From: Clostridium sp.
GTDB lineage: Bacteria; Bacillota; Clostridia; Oscillospirales; Acutalibacteraceae
NCBI GenBank assembly: GCA_031272895.1
Contig: JAISSW010000008.1
Location: 51,474-115,473, forward strand
Length of the DNA stretch: 64,000 nucleotides
Direction: 5' to 3'
A program made the translations under genes and the position numbers. Shown piece after piece: positions 15,675 to 24,094 of this stretch (position 1 is the stretch's first letter; each line of letters begins with the position of its first letter). The notes beneath the pieces were generated by a model. That model saw only the letters and a program-made list of their open reading frames with translations. It searched no databases and had not been told where the DNA came from.

Positions 15675-16766
15675 ATGGCGGAGAGTTCGTTCAAATCAAC
15701 AATCCTCAAAAAGCTGGCGATTGCCGGAGCGATTGTTTGTGTCCCCGCGCTTTTTTGGGCAGTGGCAGCGTTCTTTAACGGCTTGCAATGGTATGTTTTT
15801 TACCCCGTCCTATTACTCAACGCGGCGGGGCTTGTTTATGTTTTTTGCCTGCTGCGGGACGACATGGTTCAGCCCTTCCATCGAATACGCAAAAAGGCGG
15901 GTGCTTTGATTGCACAGTGCGGCGGCGCTTACCCCGGCGCGGACGACGACGATTTTACGGTTGTGCTTGACTGCATGAATCAGGTTAAGGATTACCTGCA
16001 GACGGCGGCGGAGGAACGCCACGCCTACGAGGAAAACCGCAAGGACATTATTGCCGGCATTAGCCACGACATAGGTACCCCGCTTGCGTCTATTATGGGC
16101 TGCGCGGAGGCTTTGCTGGAGGGTATTCCCCAAACGCAGGAGAAAAGGCAGCTTTACTTACAAACGATTTACCAAAAGGCAAGCGAATTGAGCGAGCTTT
16201 CCAAGAACTTCTATATGTATTCCTGCCTTGACATGGAGAACCTGCCGCTCCACTTTGAGGACGTGAGCTTTGAGGATTTTTGGAATCCCCTTGTTGAGGA
16301 GCTGCGCGAGAGCTTCGCGAAAAACGACATTGGGTTTGAGGAGCTTACCCGCGGCTTCTATGCCAAAAAACCGCCGCTGCTCAGCATGGACACAATTCAG
16401 CTTAAGCGTGTTTTCCAAAACCTGACCAACAACTGCATCAAATACATTCAGCGCCGCCCGGACACCGCACCGCTTGCGCGCCTGAGCGCCGAATACCTAC
16501 CCGACGAGCGCCTGCGCTTTACGCTTGAAAGCAACGGCGTGCCCGTCAGCCATGAGGATTGCGGGAGGATTTTTACGCCTTACTTCCGCACAAACGGCGC
16601 TAAATCCAGCGCCGTTAACGGCAGCGGCGTTGGGCTTATGGTGTGCAAGCAGTTAGTTAATCTGCACAAGGCAACAATCTGTGCGCGGCAGTCCGCCTTG
16701 GGCGGGCTGGCAATCGAGGTAACCTTCCCGGTTGTTCAACCGCTTTCATTATACAATAATTGTTGA
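15675..16766 (+). CDS. Sensor histidine kinase with tiny extracellular loop
   Basis: The protein has 363 residues. Two helices (about 14-34 and 41-60) are separated by only some six residues, so it probably senses within the membrane. The H-box is GISHDIGTPLASI with phosphoacceptor His131. The ATPase region shows LTNNCIKYI (N-box) and NGSGVGLMVCKQLV (G2). The ATG at 15675 has no clear Shine-Dalgarno, so the start is less certain. The response regulator follows after 10 bp. The two helices with a short loop resemble peptide- or antibiotic-sensing kinases of Firmicutes. Confidence 0.88.
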   Translation: MAESSFKSTILKKLAIAGAIVCVPALFWAVAAFFNGLQWYVFYPVLLLNAAGLVYVFCLLRDDMVQPFHRIRKKAGALIAQCGGAYPGADDDDFTVVLDCMNQVKDYLQTAAEERHAYEENRKDIIAGISHDIGTPLASIMGCAEALLEGIPQTQEKRQLYLQTIYQKASELSELSKNFYMYSCLDMENLPLHFEDVSFEDFWNPLVEELRESFAKNDIGFEELTRGFYAKKPPLLSMDTIQLKRVFQNLTNNCIKYIQRRPDTAPLARLSAEYLPDERLRFTLESNGVPVSHEDCGRIFTPYFRTNGAKSSAVNGSGVGLMVCKQLVNLHKATICARQSALGGLAIEVTFPVVQPLSLYNNC

Positions 16767-16776
16767 GGAGAGAAAG

Positions 16777-17484
16777 ATGGCTACCGAGGGCAAGATACTG
16801 ATTATTGAGGACGACAAAAGCATCGCCATGCTGGAGCGTGACTACCTTGAGGCAAACGGCTATGAGGTTATTATCACACCCGACGGCACACAGGGCTTGC
16901 ACGTTCTGGAGGAGGACGAGCCGGACCTTGTGTTGCTGGACCTTATGCTGCCCGGCTTTGACGGCTTTGAGCTTTGCCGCCGCATTCGCAAGGAAAGGGA
17001 AATTCCTATCATCATTGTGTCCGCAAGGCAGGACGACATAGACCAAATACGCGGGCTTGGGCTTGGCGCTGACGACTATGTAACAAAGCCGTTCTCCCCC
17101 GCTCAACTGGTGGCAAGGGTAAAGGCACACATCGCGCGCTATTCCCGCCTTATGGAGATGAACAAAAACAGCGGCTCACCTGTTGAATTTTGTGTGCGCG
17201 AAATAAAAATTGATTGCGCCGCAAGGAAAATGTGGTGCCGCGGCAAGGAAATTTCGCTGACGAACAAGGAATTTGAGTTGCTGGTGTTTTTGGTGGCAAA
17301 CCCCAACGTGGTTTTCAGCAAAAGCGAGCTGTTCGATAAGATTTGGGGCGTCGCCTCCTACGGGGAAACCTCAACGGTAACGGTGCATATTAACCGAATC
17401 CGTGACAAAATAGAGTTAGACACAACAAAGCCGGATTACATTGAAACGGTTTGGGGCGTCGGCTACAGGTTCAGAGGGGAATAA
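16777..17484 (+). CDS. OmpR/PhoB-family response regulator
   Basis: The product has 235 residues. The ATG at 16777 lies behind GAGGAGAG and inside the longer ORF-track entry. The receiver domain has the acidic pair IIEDD, phosphoacceptor Asp55 in LVLLDLMLPG, and KPF. The C-terminal winged helix (about residues 133-232) contains TSTVTVHINRIRDKIE and YIETVWGVGYRFRG, typical of Trans_reg_C. It is the likely binder of the 11-bp-spaced repeats upstream of the kinase. malQ begins 1 bp after its stop. Confidence 0.93.
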   Translation: MATEGKILIIEDDKSIAMLERDYLEANGYEVIITPDGTQGLHVLEEDEPDLVLLDLMLPGFDGFELCRRIRKEREIPIIIVSARQDDIDQIRGLGLGADDYVTKPFSPAQLVARVKAHIARYSRLMEMNKNSGSPVEFCVREIKIDCAARKMWCRGKEISLTNKEFELLVFLVANPNVVFSKSELFDKIWGVASYGETSTVTVHINRIRDKIELDTTKPDYIETVWGVGYRFRGE

Positions 17485-17485
17485 T

Positions 17486-18898
17486 ATGCGCGAAGCGGGT
17501 GTTTTGCTGCATTTAACGGCCTTGCCCGGACCGTATGGCTGCGGCACAATGGGAAGGTACGCCATACGCTTTGCCGAAGCGCTGGCAGGTTGCGGCTTTA
17601 GGGTGTGGCAAATGCTGCCGGTCAACCCTGTGGGCGACGGTAACTCGCCGTATAGCTCCCCTGCTGCCTTTGCGGGTAATTTGTTTTTGATTGACCCGGA
17701 GCAGCTTGTTGATATGGGACTTTTGGGCGAGCGAGAGTTGTCCTCCTGGGAATGTGACAGCCCGCACAGGGTAGATTTTGATTTTTTGCGCAGCACAAGG
17801 ATAAAGCTGCTGCGCGCCGTGTTTGAACAAGCCGGCTCCTTGTTTTTGCCGGAGAGAGCCGCATTTTCTGAGCGGGAAAGCTTTTGGCTTGAGGACTATG
17901 CCCGCTACCAAACGGAAAACAAGGGCGAATGCCCTGAATTTTGGCGCTTTGCGCAATGGCTTTTTGACGAGCAGTGGCGCGTCTTTAAGGCGGCGGTAAA
18001 CAAAACGGGACTTGAAATACTTGGGGATATGCCAATATATGTGGCGGCAAGCAGCGCGGATTTTGCCGCGAACCCACAGCTTTTTTTGCGTGACGAAAAG
18101 GGACTCCCCTCCCCTGTTGCCGCTGTGCCGCCGGATTATTTTTCTCCCCTGGGACAGCTTTGGGGCAACCCGCTTTATGATTGGCAAGCCCACCGAGCGC
18201 AGGGCTTTGCCTGGTGGAGGGCGAGGGCGGCGCGTGTGCTTAGCCTGTTTGACAGGGTTAGGCTCGACCATTTCCGCGGGCTTTCCGCCTACTATGCCGT
18301 GCCGCGCGGCGCTGTTGACGCAACAAAGGGAGCTTGGTGCAAGGGGCCGGGCATGGAACTGCTGGGCGCGCTGTTTTCCGATTTTGGGGCTGAGCGCTGG
18401 CTTGCCGAAGACCTGGGCGAGCTTGACGATGATGTGCGCCGCCTGCTGCGCGAGAGCGGTCTGCCCGGAATGAGGGTGCTGCAATTTGCTTTTGACGGCA
18501 ACGGAGAAAATCCGCACTTGCCCCACAATTACACACAAGGCTGCGCGGCGTACACAGGGACGCACGATAACAATACACTAATCGGCTACCTTTGGGAGGC
18601 AAGCGAGTCTGAGCGCGAGCGGGCTCTTGCCTACCTTGAGCCTTGCGGAGATTGGGGGCAGGGCGGCGCGGCTGCTCCGGCTGTTTGGGCTGCGCTGCGA
18701 ACGCTTTGGCAGTCGCCGGCAAGCAACTGCATTGTTCCCCTGCAGGATTTACTGGGCTACGGAGCGGACACGCGCATGAATACCCCCGGCATTGCCGAAG
18801 GGAACTGGGGCTTCCGTGTTACGCAGGAGCAGCTTGAGCAATTGGACACAGCTCGGCTGCGGGCGCTTAACCTGCGCTACGGCAGGCTTGCCCTGTGA
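17486..18898 (+). CDS. malQ: 4-alpha-glucanotransferase
   Basis: The 470-residue GH77 amylomaltase moves alpha-1,4-glucan segments between chains in maltodextrin or glycogen metabolism. The start ATG at 17486 follows AGAGGGG, just after the regulator stop. SPYSSPAAFAGNLFLIDPEQL is the family signature. Catalytic blocks are VRLDHFRGL (nucleophile Asp), AEDLGE (acid/base Glu) and GTHDNNT. Because it directly follows the two-component pair it may share their transcript, but a functional link is not evident. Confidence 0.95.
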   Translation: MREAGVLLHLTALPGPYGCGTMGRYAIRFAEALAGCGFRVWQMLPVNPVGDGNSPYSSPAAFAGNLFLIDPEQLVDMGLLGERELSSWECDSPHRVDFDFLRSTRIKLLRAVFEQAGSLFLPERAAFSERESFWLEDYARYQTENKGECPEFWRFAQWLFDEQWRVFKAAVNKTGLEILGDMPIYVAASSADFAANPQLFLRDEKGLPSPVAAVPPDYFSPLGQLWGNPLYDWQAHRAQGFAWWRARAARVLSLFDRVRLDHFRGLSAYYAVPRGAVDATKGAWCKGPGMELLGALFSDFGAERWLAEDLGELDDDVRRLLRESGLPGMRVLQFAFDGNGENPHLPHNYTQGCAAYTGTHDNNTLIGYLWEASESERERALAYLEPCGDWGQGGAAAPAVWAALRTLWQSPASNCIVPLQDLLGYGADTRMNTPGIAEGNWGFRVTQEQLEQLDTARLRALNLRYGRLAL

Positions 18899-18923
18899 GT
18901 TTTTTTGTGATATACTTTAAGGG

Positions 18924-19526
18924 ATGAGCCATTATTTTATTGACGACCCGCAGCTTGCGCCCGACGAGCGCAGCTTTAACTACTATGCGGGCAGCATACG
19001 CCTGAGCCTCACAAGTGACGCGGGGCTGTTCAGTCATGGGCACATGGACACCGCAACCGGGCTGCTTTTGGATGTAATCCTGCCTCTGCTGAGCGAAGAA
19101 AAAGCCACACTGTTAGACTTGGGCTGCGGCTGGGGCGCAGTGGGCGTCGTGCTTGGCAAATGCCGTCCGGCGCTGCGAATTTGCTTTGTTGACGTGAACC
19201 CAAAGGCTTTGCGCTACGCGGAAAAAAACGCCCATGCTAACGGAGTTGACGGCGAATTCATACTTTCCGACGCGTATGACGTCATAGCAAAGCGACGCTT
19301 TGATTACATTGCCGTTAACCCTCCCATACACGCGGGAAGAGAGCTTTGCCGCAGAATGCTGTTGGACTCCGCAGAGCATTTGACGCCAAACGGAGAACTG
19401 TTTGCGGTAATAAACAAAAAACACGGCGGTCAATCGCTGTTGGGCGAGGCGGCGGACGGTTATGCCGTAGAAATCCTGCGCAAGGAAAAAGGCGTGCTTG
19501 TGGCAAGGCTTCGTCCCGTAAAATAA
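18924..19526 (+). CDS. RsmC-like class I SAM-dependent methyltransferase
   Basis: The protein has 200 residues. LLDLGCGWGAVGVVLGK is the SAM-binding motif I. AVNPPIHAGRE is the NPP(F/I/Y) motif IV of N-methyltransferases of the MTS family (16S rRNA m2G, RsmC type). The N-terminal partner domain of proteobacterial RsmC is absent, as usual in Firmicutes. It lies 25 bp after malQ and ends at a strong hairpin. Confidence 0.88.
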   Translation: MSHYFIDDPQLAPDERSFNYYAGSIRLSLTSDAGLFSHGHMDTATGLLLDVILPLLSEEKATLLDLGCGWGAVGVVLGKCRPALRICFVDVNPKALRYAEKNAHANGVDGEFILSDAYDVIAKRRFDYIAVNPPIHAGRELCRRMLLDSAEHLTPNGELFAVINKKHGGQSLLGEAADGYAVEILRKEKGVLVARLRPVK

Positions 19527-19560
19527 AAAAGCACACGAGCTGCTGCCCGCGTGCTTTTTG
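19525..19560. terminator. Bidirectional terminator
   Basis: AAAGCACACG pairs with CGCGTGCTTT (one mismatch) around a 10-nt loop, with a T-run on the plus side and an A-rich mirror on the other. It lies between the methyltransferase and the convergent 53-residue gene. Confidence 0.78.
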
Positions 19561-19571
19561 TTTGCTTGGAA

Positions 19572-19733
19572 TCAGACGTCCTTGTTGACGATGCTGGAAA
19601 CAAGCCCTTGGATAATTGTCCAAAGGTTTGCAAGCAGACTGCCCTCACTCGTGTCTACATCAATGTTAAAGGCGTCGCGCAGGTAATCGAGCAGGCCCTG
19701 AAAAAGGTTTTGGATTGAAGTGGTATCCAACAT
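19572..19733 (-). CDS. Small protein of 53 residues, unknown
   Basis: This frame is below the ORF-track cutoff. The minus-strand ATG lies 8 nt after GGAGG and encodes a 53-residue acidic, amphipathic protein that begins MLDTTSIQNLFQGLLDYL and ends SSIVNKDV. Two predicted helices flank a polar middle (NIDVDTSEGS). It has no cysteine and no signal peptide. It is a single-gene unit between plsX and a shared terminator. No family is recognised. Confidence 0.55.
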   Translation of the reverse strand: MLDTTSIQNLFQGLLDYLRDAFNIDVDTSEGSLLANLWTIIQGLVSSIVNKDV

Positions 19734-19808
19734 AATAATGACCTCCGTTTATTTAGGATGAAAATAGTATACTACATTTGCAGGCATTTATTGTTCTAAT
19801 ATAGAAAA

Positions 19809-20762
19809 TTACAAAACTGATATATCGCTAAGCTTTTCTGCAAGTGTTTCCGCCAGCCCTTGGCGTACGCAAAGCTCCGCCTGCCTTACGGCGTTACAGA
19901 TTGCCACCGAGTCCGACGCACCATGCGCCTTAATCACCGTTTTTGTGAAGCCGAGCAAAGGCGCACCGCCGTACTGCTTATAATCTAGCTTGTTTTTTAG
20001 CGCAAGCATCTGTTTTTTTATCAGCAGCGACGAAAGCATTGCCGCCGGAGTTGCCCTAAACACTTGCTTTAAGCTTAAAAAAAGTGCCGCCGCCGTACCC
20101 TCATAGCTTTTAAGAAAAACATTACCGCTAAAGCCGTCCGCAACAACAACGTCACACACGCCGAACGGCAGTTCCCTTGCCTCCGCGTTGCCTATAAATT
20201 CGTAGCTCACGCTTTCCTTACTAAGCAGCGCAAAGGCCTCTCGGTGCAGGGAATCGCCCTTGCTTGCCTCTGCGCCGATGTTGAGCATGGCTACACGGGG
20301 CTTCTGAGTGCCGAAAACAGCCCTTGAATACTCCGCGCCCATCAGCGCAAATTGTTCCAGTGTCTGCGGAACACAGTTGAGGTTTGCTCCGCTGTCAATC
20401 AGGATAAACGGTGAGCCAAGGCTTGGCAGCACCGCGGCAATTGCCGCCCGCTTAATACCGGCGAGCCGACCGATGTGCTTATCGGCAAGCAGAACAAGCT
20501 TTCCTGTTTCGCCCGCGCTGACAAAGGCTCCGCCGCCCGCCGCCAAGGCCGCAAGTCCCGCTTCCATGCCGTCCCTCTCCCCTGCCGCAAGCAAGCGGCA
20601 GCCGTCAAGGGAAATATTATTTTCGTCCGCACAGGCAAGGATTTGCTTTTCGTCGCCCGCGAGGCTTGTTTTTATGCCGTAGTCGGCATACGCCGCCGCG
20701 CAGCCCCGCAAAACCGAAAGCGGAGCCTTGTCGCCGCCAAAGGCGTCCACGATTATGTTCAT
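19809..20762 (-). CDS. plsX: Phosphate acyltransferase PlsX
   Basis: The 317-residue enzyme makes acyl-phosphate from acyl-ACP for phospholipid synthesis. Its N-terminus MNIIVDAFGGDKAPLSVLRG and LIDSGANLNC are family hallmarks, as is VVADGFSGNVFLKSYEG. It is slightly shorter than the usual 330-340. The start codon overlaps the ricT stop (TGATG). fabD or acpP, common neighbours elsewhere, are absent. Confidence 0.94.
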   Translation of the reverse strand: MNIIVDAFGGDKAPLSVLRGCAAAYADYGIKTSLAGDEKQILACADENNISLDGCRLLAAGERDGMEAGLAALAAGGGAFVSAGETGKLVLLADKHIGRLAGIKRAAIAAVLPSLGSPFILIDSGANLNCVPQTLEQFALMGAEYSRAVFGTQKPRVAMLNIGAEASKGDSLHREAFALLSKESVSYEFIGNAEARELPFGVCDVVVADGFSGNVFLKSYEGTAAALFLSLKQVFRATPAAMLSSLLIKKQMLALKNKLDYKQYGGAPLLGFTKTVIKAHGASDSVAICNAVRQAELCVRQGLAETLAEKLSDISVL

Positions 20763-21610
20763 CAGCTATCCTGTTTGACGCTGTGCGCAAGCCTTGACGG
20801 ACTGCGCTCAAGCTCCCTGCGGTGGAAGGGCTGCGGCACCGCCGGGTTACGCTCTAAGGCTACCCTAACCATGCCGGACATCATATTGATTTCAGTTACG
20901 GTTCCGCCGCCCTGGGGTGTGCGCACCCTCTCCCCAACAGCGGGTGTTACACGCCGCAGGTGGTTGTAGGCCTCCTCCTCATAGCTAAGGCAGCACATAA
21001 GCCTGCCGCAGGAACCGCTGATTTTTTCGGAATTAAGGGACAGATTCTGTGCCTTTGCCAGCTTAAGCGTTATCTTCGGGAACTCCGAAAGATGTGAAGA
21101 GCAGCAGAACGGGCGCCCGCAAAGCCCCAAGCCCCCAAACATTTGCGCCTCGCTGCGGGCATTGATTTGCATCAGCTCCACACGGAAACGGAATACCTGC
21201 GAAAGGTCCTTGACAAGCTCGCGGAAGTCCACACGGTTTTCCGCAAGGAAATAGAACACCATTTTTTTGCCGTCAAAGGTGGAGCGCGCCTTAATCGGCT
21301 CCATGGGCAGCCCATGCTCCTCCACCTTTTGGGTGAACAGCCTAAAGGCGCTTTTCTCCTTTTGCTCGTAGTGCGCCATGGTGTCCAAATCCGCTTGCGT
21401 CGCCTTGCGGATTATTGACTTAAGCGGCTTGAGCAGGCTTTTGCGCTCAACCTCCTTGTTGCCGAACACAACACGAGCTATGTCGATGTTATGTTCGGAT
21501 TCCACGATGACGATGTCGCCCGGTGAGTATTCGCCACCCCGCGGGTCAAAAGAATAAACACGCCCCGCGCCGTCGAACCGAACGCCTACAATAGTGACGT
21601 TTTCCTCCAT
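20762..21610 (-). CDS. ricT: RicT (YaaT), PSP1-domain protein
   Basis: The protein has 282 residues. The cysteine-rich core (GLGLCGRPFCCSS, then SGSCGRLMCCLSYE) is the PSP1/YaaT signature. In Bacillus RicT joins RicA and RicF in an Fe-S complex that tunes RNase Y and promotes sporulation and competence. The holB-ricT order matches the Firmicute arrangement. It overlaps plsX by one base. Confidence 0.93.
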   Translation of the reverse strand: MEENVTIVGVRFDGAGRVYSFDPRGGEYSPGDIVIVESEHNIDIARVVFGNKEVERKSLLKPLKSIIRKATQADLDTMAHYEQKEKSAFRLFTQKVEEHGLPMEPIKARSTFDGKKMVFYFLAENRVDFRELVKDLSQVFRFRVELMQINARSEAQMFGGLGLCGRPFCCSSHLSEFPKITLKLAKAQNLSLNSEKISGSCGRLMCCLSYEEEAYNHLRRVTPAVGERVRTPQGGGTVTEINMMSGMVRVALERNPAVPQPFHRRELERSPSRLAHSVKQDS

Positions 21611-21631
21611 GATTTGCAGTCCTCTCTTATG

Positions 21632-22465
21632 TTAAAACATTGTTGCCGGGATTCTCGCGCAGCTGAGCGCCAAATTGGCGTTTCGCTCCAAATCCCTCTC
21701 CAATGACTGTACGCTTTCCAGTAAACACACAAGGCGCCCGGTTCCAAGTGCCTGCAGCCTTTTGCCTATTTCAGGCTCCGCACCGCCTTGCGCAAGCTCG
21801 GGCGTTTCTCCGGCAAAAAGCAAGCCTGTGCGCAGGATTTCCTTAACGGCGGCAAGGCTCTCCAGCATTAGCGCTTTGTTTTTGTCCAACGGGGCGCTTG
21901 CCGCCATAACCGCCCACTCGTCGTTTTCCGCAAGTGCCTCGGCTATTTTCTTTGCAATCTCCAGCGCCTCGGCAGAATATTCCTCCGCGGCACCCGGCAA
22001 GGCAAACGCCGTCACACGGGAAATTATTGTTGGCAGCAGTTCCTTTTTGCTTGGGCAAAGCAGCAAAAAGCATACCGCCGATGGAGGCTCTTCTATGCAC
22101 TTAAGTAAGGCGTTTTGCCCCTGCACCGTGAGCCTGTGGGCGTTTTCAACAACAAAAACACGCCTCTGCGCCTCGCTCGGTTTGACTATAGCCTGCTCAA
22201 GCAGCGCCCTAACCGAATCCACCGGAATTTGCTTGCCCTCTTCGTCCGACAAAATGGTTACATCCGGGTGCTTTGCGGCAAGCGCCTTGCGGCAGTGCCT
22301 GCACTCCCCGCAGGGCGGTTCGCTGCCCTCGCACAGCCAAGCGGCGCATATTTCAGCCGCGGTTTGCCGCCTTTGTTCGGCGTCTCCGCCCTCAAGAAGC
22401 ACCGCGTGGGAACCCCTGCCCGCTCTCAGCGACTCAAAAAACGCCGCCTGCGGCTGACCCGGCAT
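21632..22465 (-). CDS. holB: DNA polymerase III subunit delta'
   Basis: The 277-residue clamp-loader subunit carries the zinc module (four Cys in CEGSEPPCGECRHC) and the SRC-like region LKCIEEPPSAVCFLLLCPSKKELLPTIISR. The P-loop is degenerate, as expected for delta'. GGGAGG lies 7 nt before the ATG. First gene of the holB-ricT-plsX unit. Confidence 0.92.
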   Translation of the reverse strand: MPGQPQAAFFESLRAGRGSHAVLLEGGDAEQRRQTAAEICAAWLCEGSEPPCGECRHCRKALAAKHPDVTILSDEEGKQIPVDSVRALLEQAIVKPSEAQRRVFVVENAHRLTVQGQNALLKCIEEPPSAVCFLLLCPSKKELLPTIISRVTAFALPGAAEEYSAEALEIAKKIAEALAENDEWAVMAASAPLDKNKALMLESLAAVKEILRTGLLFAGETPELAQGGAEPEIGKRLQALGTGRLVCLLESVQSLERDLERNANLALSCARIPATMF

Positions 22466-22524
22466 ACAGTAACCTCCCGTGAAAGCAATGCTTTGCTCAA
22501 CCCCGCCCGGAGCCGTGCGTCTTA

Positions 22525-22553
22525 ATTATATCACATTTTTATTCAATTAACAA
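22525..22553 (-). promoter_or_regulatory. Promoter of holB-ricT-plsX
   Basis: On the minus strand TTGTTA-17 bp-TATAAT with an extended TGA just before the -10. Confidence 0.62.
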
Positions 22554-22562
22554 GCCCATTTA

Positions 22563-23384
22563 CTACGCTTTCCGTAGGGGAATAGGTATTGACGCGCCGC
22601 TTGTTATAATTTGGCGCGCCCAAAATGCCCTGCGCTGCCTTGCGTATGGGATTATCCACAGCAGCGGCAGCACGAGTATGGCAAGGGGTATTATTGGCAG
22701 CAGCCGCAGACTAAAGCAAATGGATTGCCAATGTTTGCCGTCCATAAGGCGCGCACTGACGGAAATTGCCTTTTTTGTGCGTATTTTTGGGTAATGCACC
22801 GCAAGCCAGAGCACTATGGCATAGCGCTGTATAACCCAGACCCATTCGATAAAACCGCAGAGCAAAAGCGCCGCCGCACCCAAAAGCAGCACCCAAAGCA
22901 GGCGGCTTTCCAGCCCCTGTGTGAATGATATATACAGTGTTCCGCAGGCAAGCAAGCCGCCGGGCAAGAGCAAGGCAATTGCCCAGGTCATTTTACGCAC
23001 CGCAAGGCTTATATACAGGCGGGCTGCGCGCAGCAGCTGCGCCGGGTTGAACCAAAAGCCTATCCAACGTAGCCGGCGTTTTGTCCTTATGGTTCCGCCG
23101 TAGTGCCATGCCCCTCCGCCAAGCTTAAGGGGCGCAATAACACAAACGGCGGCAAGCAGCATTGTCAGCGCAAGGCAGGCGGAAACAAGCCCCGGCAGGG
23201 CTTTCCACAAGGAAAACAGCGCACCCGAAACCTGCGGGCGCTCAAAGAAAGCAAGCACCGCCCCGTTTAAGAAGCCAAAGCTCAAAAGGACGGAAACGCT
23301 TGCCATACAGAGCATAGCCCCTCCTCCCCACGCGCCGCGTTGGCTGCGCAGGCTGATTTTGCCAATTTCCCGCATTGAAAGCAA
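22563..23384 (-). CDS. Polytopic membrane protein (DUF975-like)
   Basis: The product has 273 residues with about six predicted helices. TTG at 23384 is preferred because GGAGGG lies 7 nt upstream; an ATG three codons later is an alternative. The C-terminal part has basic RTKKAISVSARLMDGKHWQ followed by a helix ending LLWIIPYARQRRAFWA, reminiscent of DUF975 proteins. No function is known. It stands alone ahead of the holB promoter. Confidence 0.65.
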   Translation of the reverse strand: MLSMREIGKISLRSQRGAWGGGAMLCMASVSVLLSFGFLNGAVLAFFERPQVSGALFSLWKALPGLVSACLALTMLLAAVCVIAPLKLGGGAWHYGGTIRTKRRLRWIGFWFNPAQLLRAARLYISLAVRKMTWAIALLLPGGLLACGTLYISFTQGLESRLLWVLLLGAAALLLCGFIEWVWVIQRYAIVLWLAVHYPKIRTKKAISVSARLMDGKHWQSICFSLRLLPIIPLAILVLPLLWIIPYARQRRAFWARQIITSGASIPIPLRKA

Positions 23385-23486
23385 GTCGCTGCCCTCCTGC
23401 CTTTAGTTCTGCTTTTATAGCCTTTGCGCATGGTAAGATTTTTATGCGTAATATCTTGTTGCATATCACTTTTTTGGTAAAGGTAC

Positions 23487-23515
23487 TTCCATTTTTTTGT
23501 GGAATGTGTTATACT
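23487..23515 (+). promoter_or_regulatory. Possible promoter of hpf
   Basis: TATACT at 23510 is preceded 17 bp upstream by a poor -35 (TTCCAT). The -35/spacer contains TTCCA and TGGAA as an inverted pair. Confidence 0.35.
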
Positions 23516-23566
23516 GTTGTTGAAATAAACCGCGCCGGGAGGGCGGTCTGAGAGGATGGAAGGAAA

Positions 23567-24094
23567 ATGAAAATTGAGCTTATAGGAAAGAAATGTACGC
23601 CAAGGGAGTCTTTTAAGGAGCGTGCGGAGAAAAAGCTTGAAAAGGTAGAGCGACTGTTTGGCAGCGACACCAGCGCAAAAATCACGGCGGCGGTTGAAAA
23701 AACAAGCAAAAGCGTTGAGATAACCCTGCAAAAGCACGGCATTATCTTCCGCGCGCAGGAACGTGCGCAGGAGCTTGACGCCGCGTTGGACAAGGCTGTG
23801 GATTCCTTGGTACGCCAAATCCGCAAGAATAAAACACGCTTAGAGAAAAGGCTGCACAACGCCTCAATCAGCGAGGTATTTGAGGACGACGCTCCGGAGG
23901 AGGAAAGCGCACCGGAGGTTGTTCGCACAAAGTCAATCAGCCTTAAGCCGGAGAGCGTGGACGAAGCAATTCTGCAAATGGATTTGCTTGGGCATTCGTT
24001 CTATTTGTTCCTGAACGCAGAGAGCGGGCAAACAAATTTGGTTTACCGCAGGGCTGACGGCGGTTACGGATTGTTGGTGCCGGAAGTTGCGTAA
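23567..24094 (+). CDS. hpf: Ribosome hibernation promoting factor, long form
   Basis: The 175-residue protein has the S30AE domain at the N-terminus (KIELIGKKCTPRESFKERAEKKLEKVE) and the dimerising C-terminal domain (KSISLKPESVDEAILQMDLLGHSFYLFLN). Long HPF forms 100S ribosome dimers in stationary phase. The next gene starts 8 nt inside its end. Confidence 0.95.
   Translation: MKIELIGKKCTPRESFKERAEKKLEKVERLFGSDTSAKITAAVEKTSKSVEITLQKHGIIFRAQERAQELDAALDKAVDSLVRQIRKNKTRLEKRLHNASISEVFEDDAPEEESAPEVVRTKSISLKPESVDEAILQMDLLGHSFYLFLNAESGQTNLVYRRADGGYGLLVPEVA

Noticed and set aside
17513-18565. Minus-strand 350-residue ORF
   Set aside because: It is antisense to malQ, rich in Arg/Pro, without domain motifs or a ribosome site.
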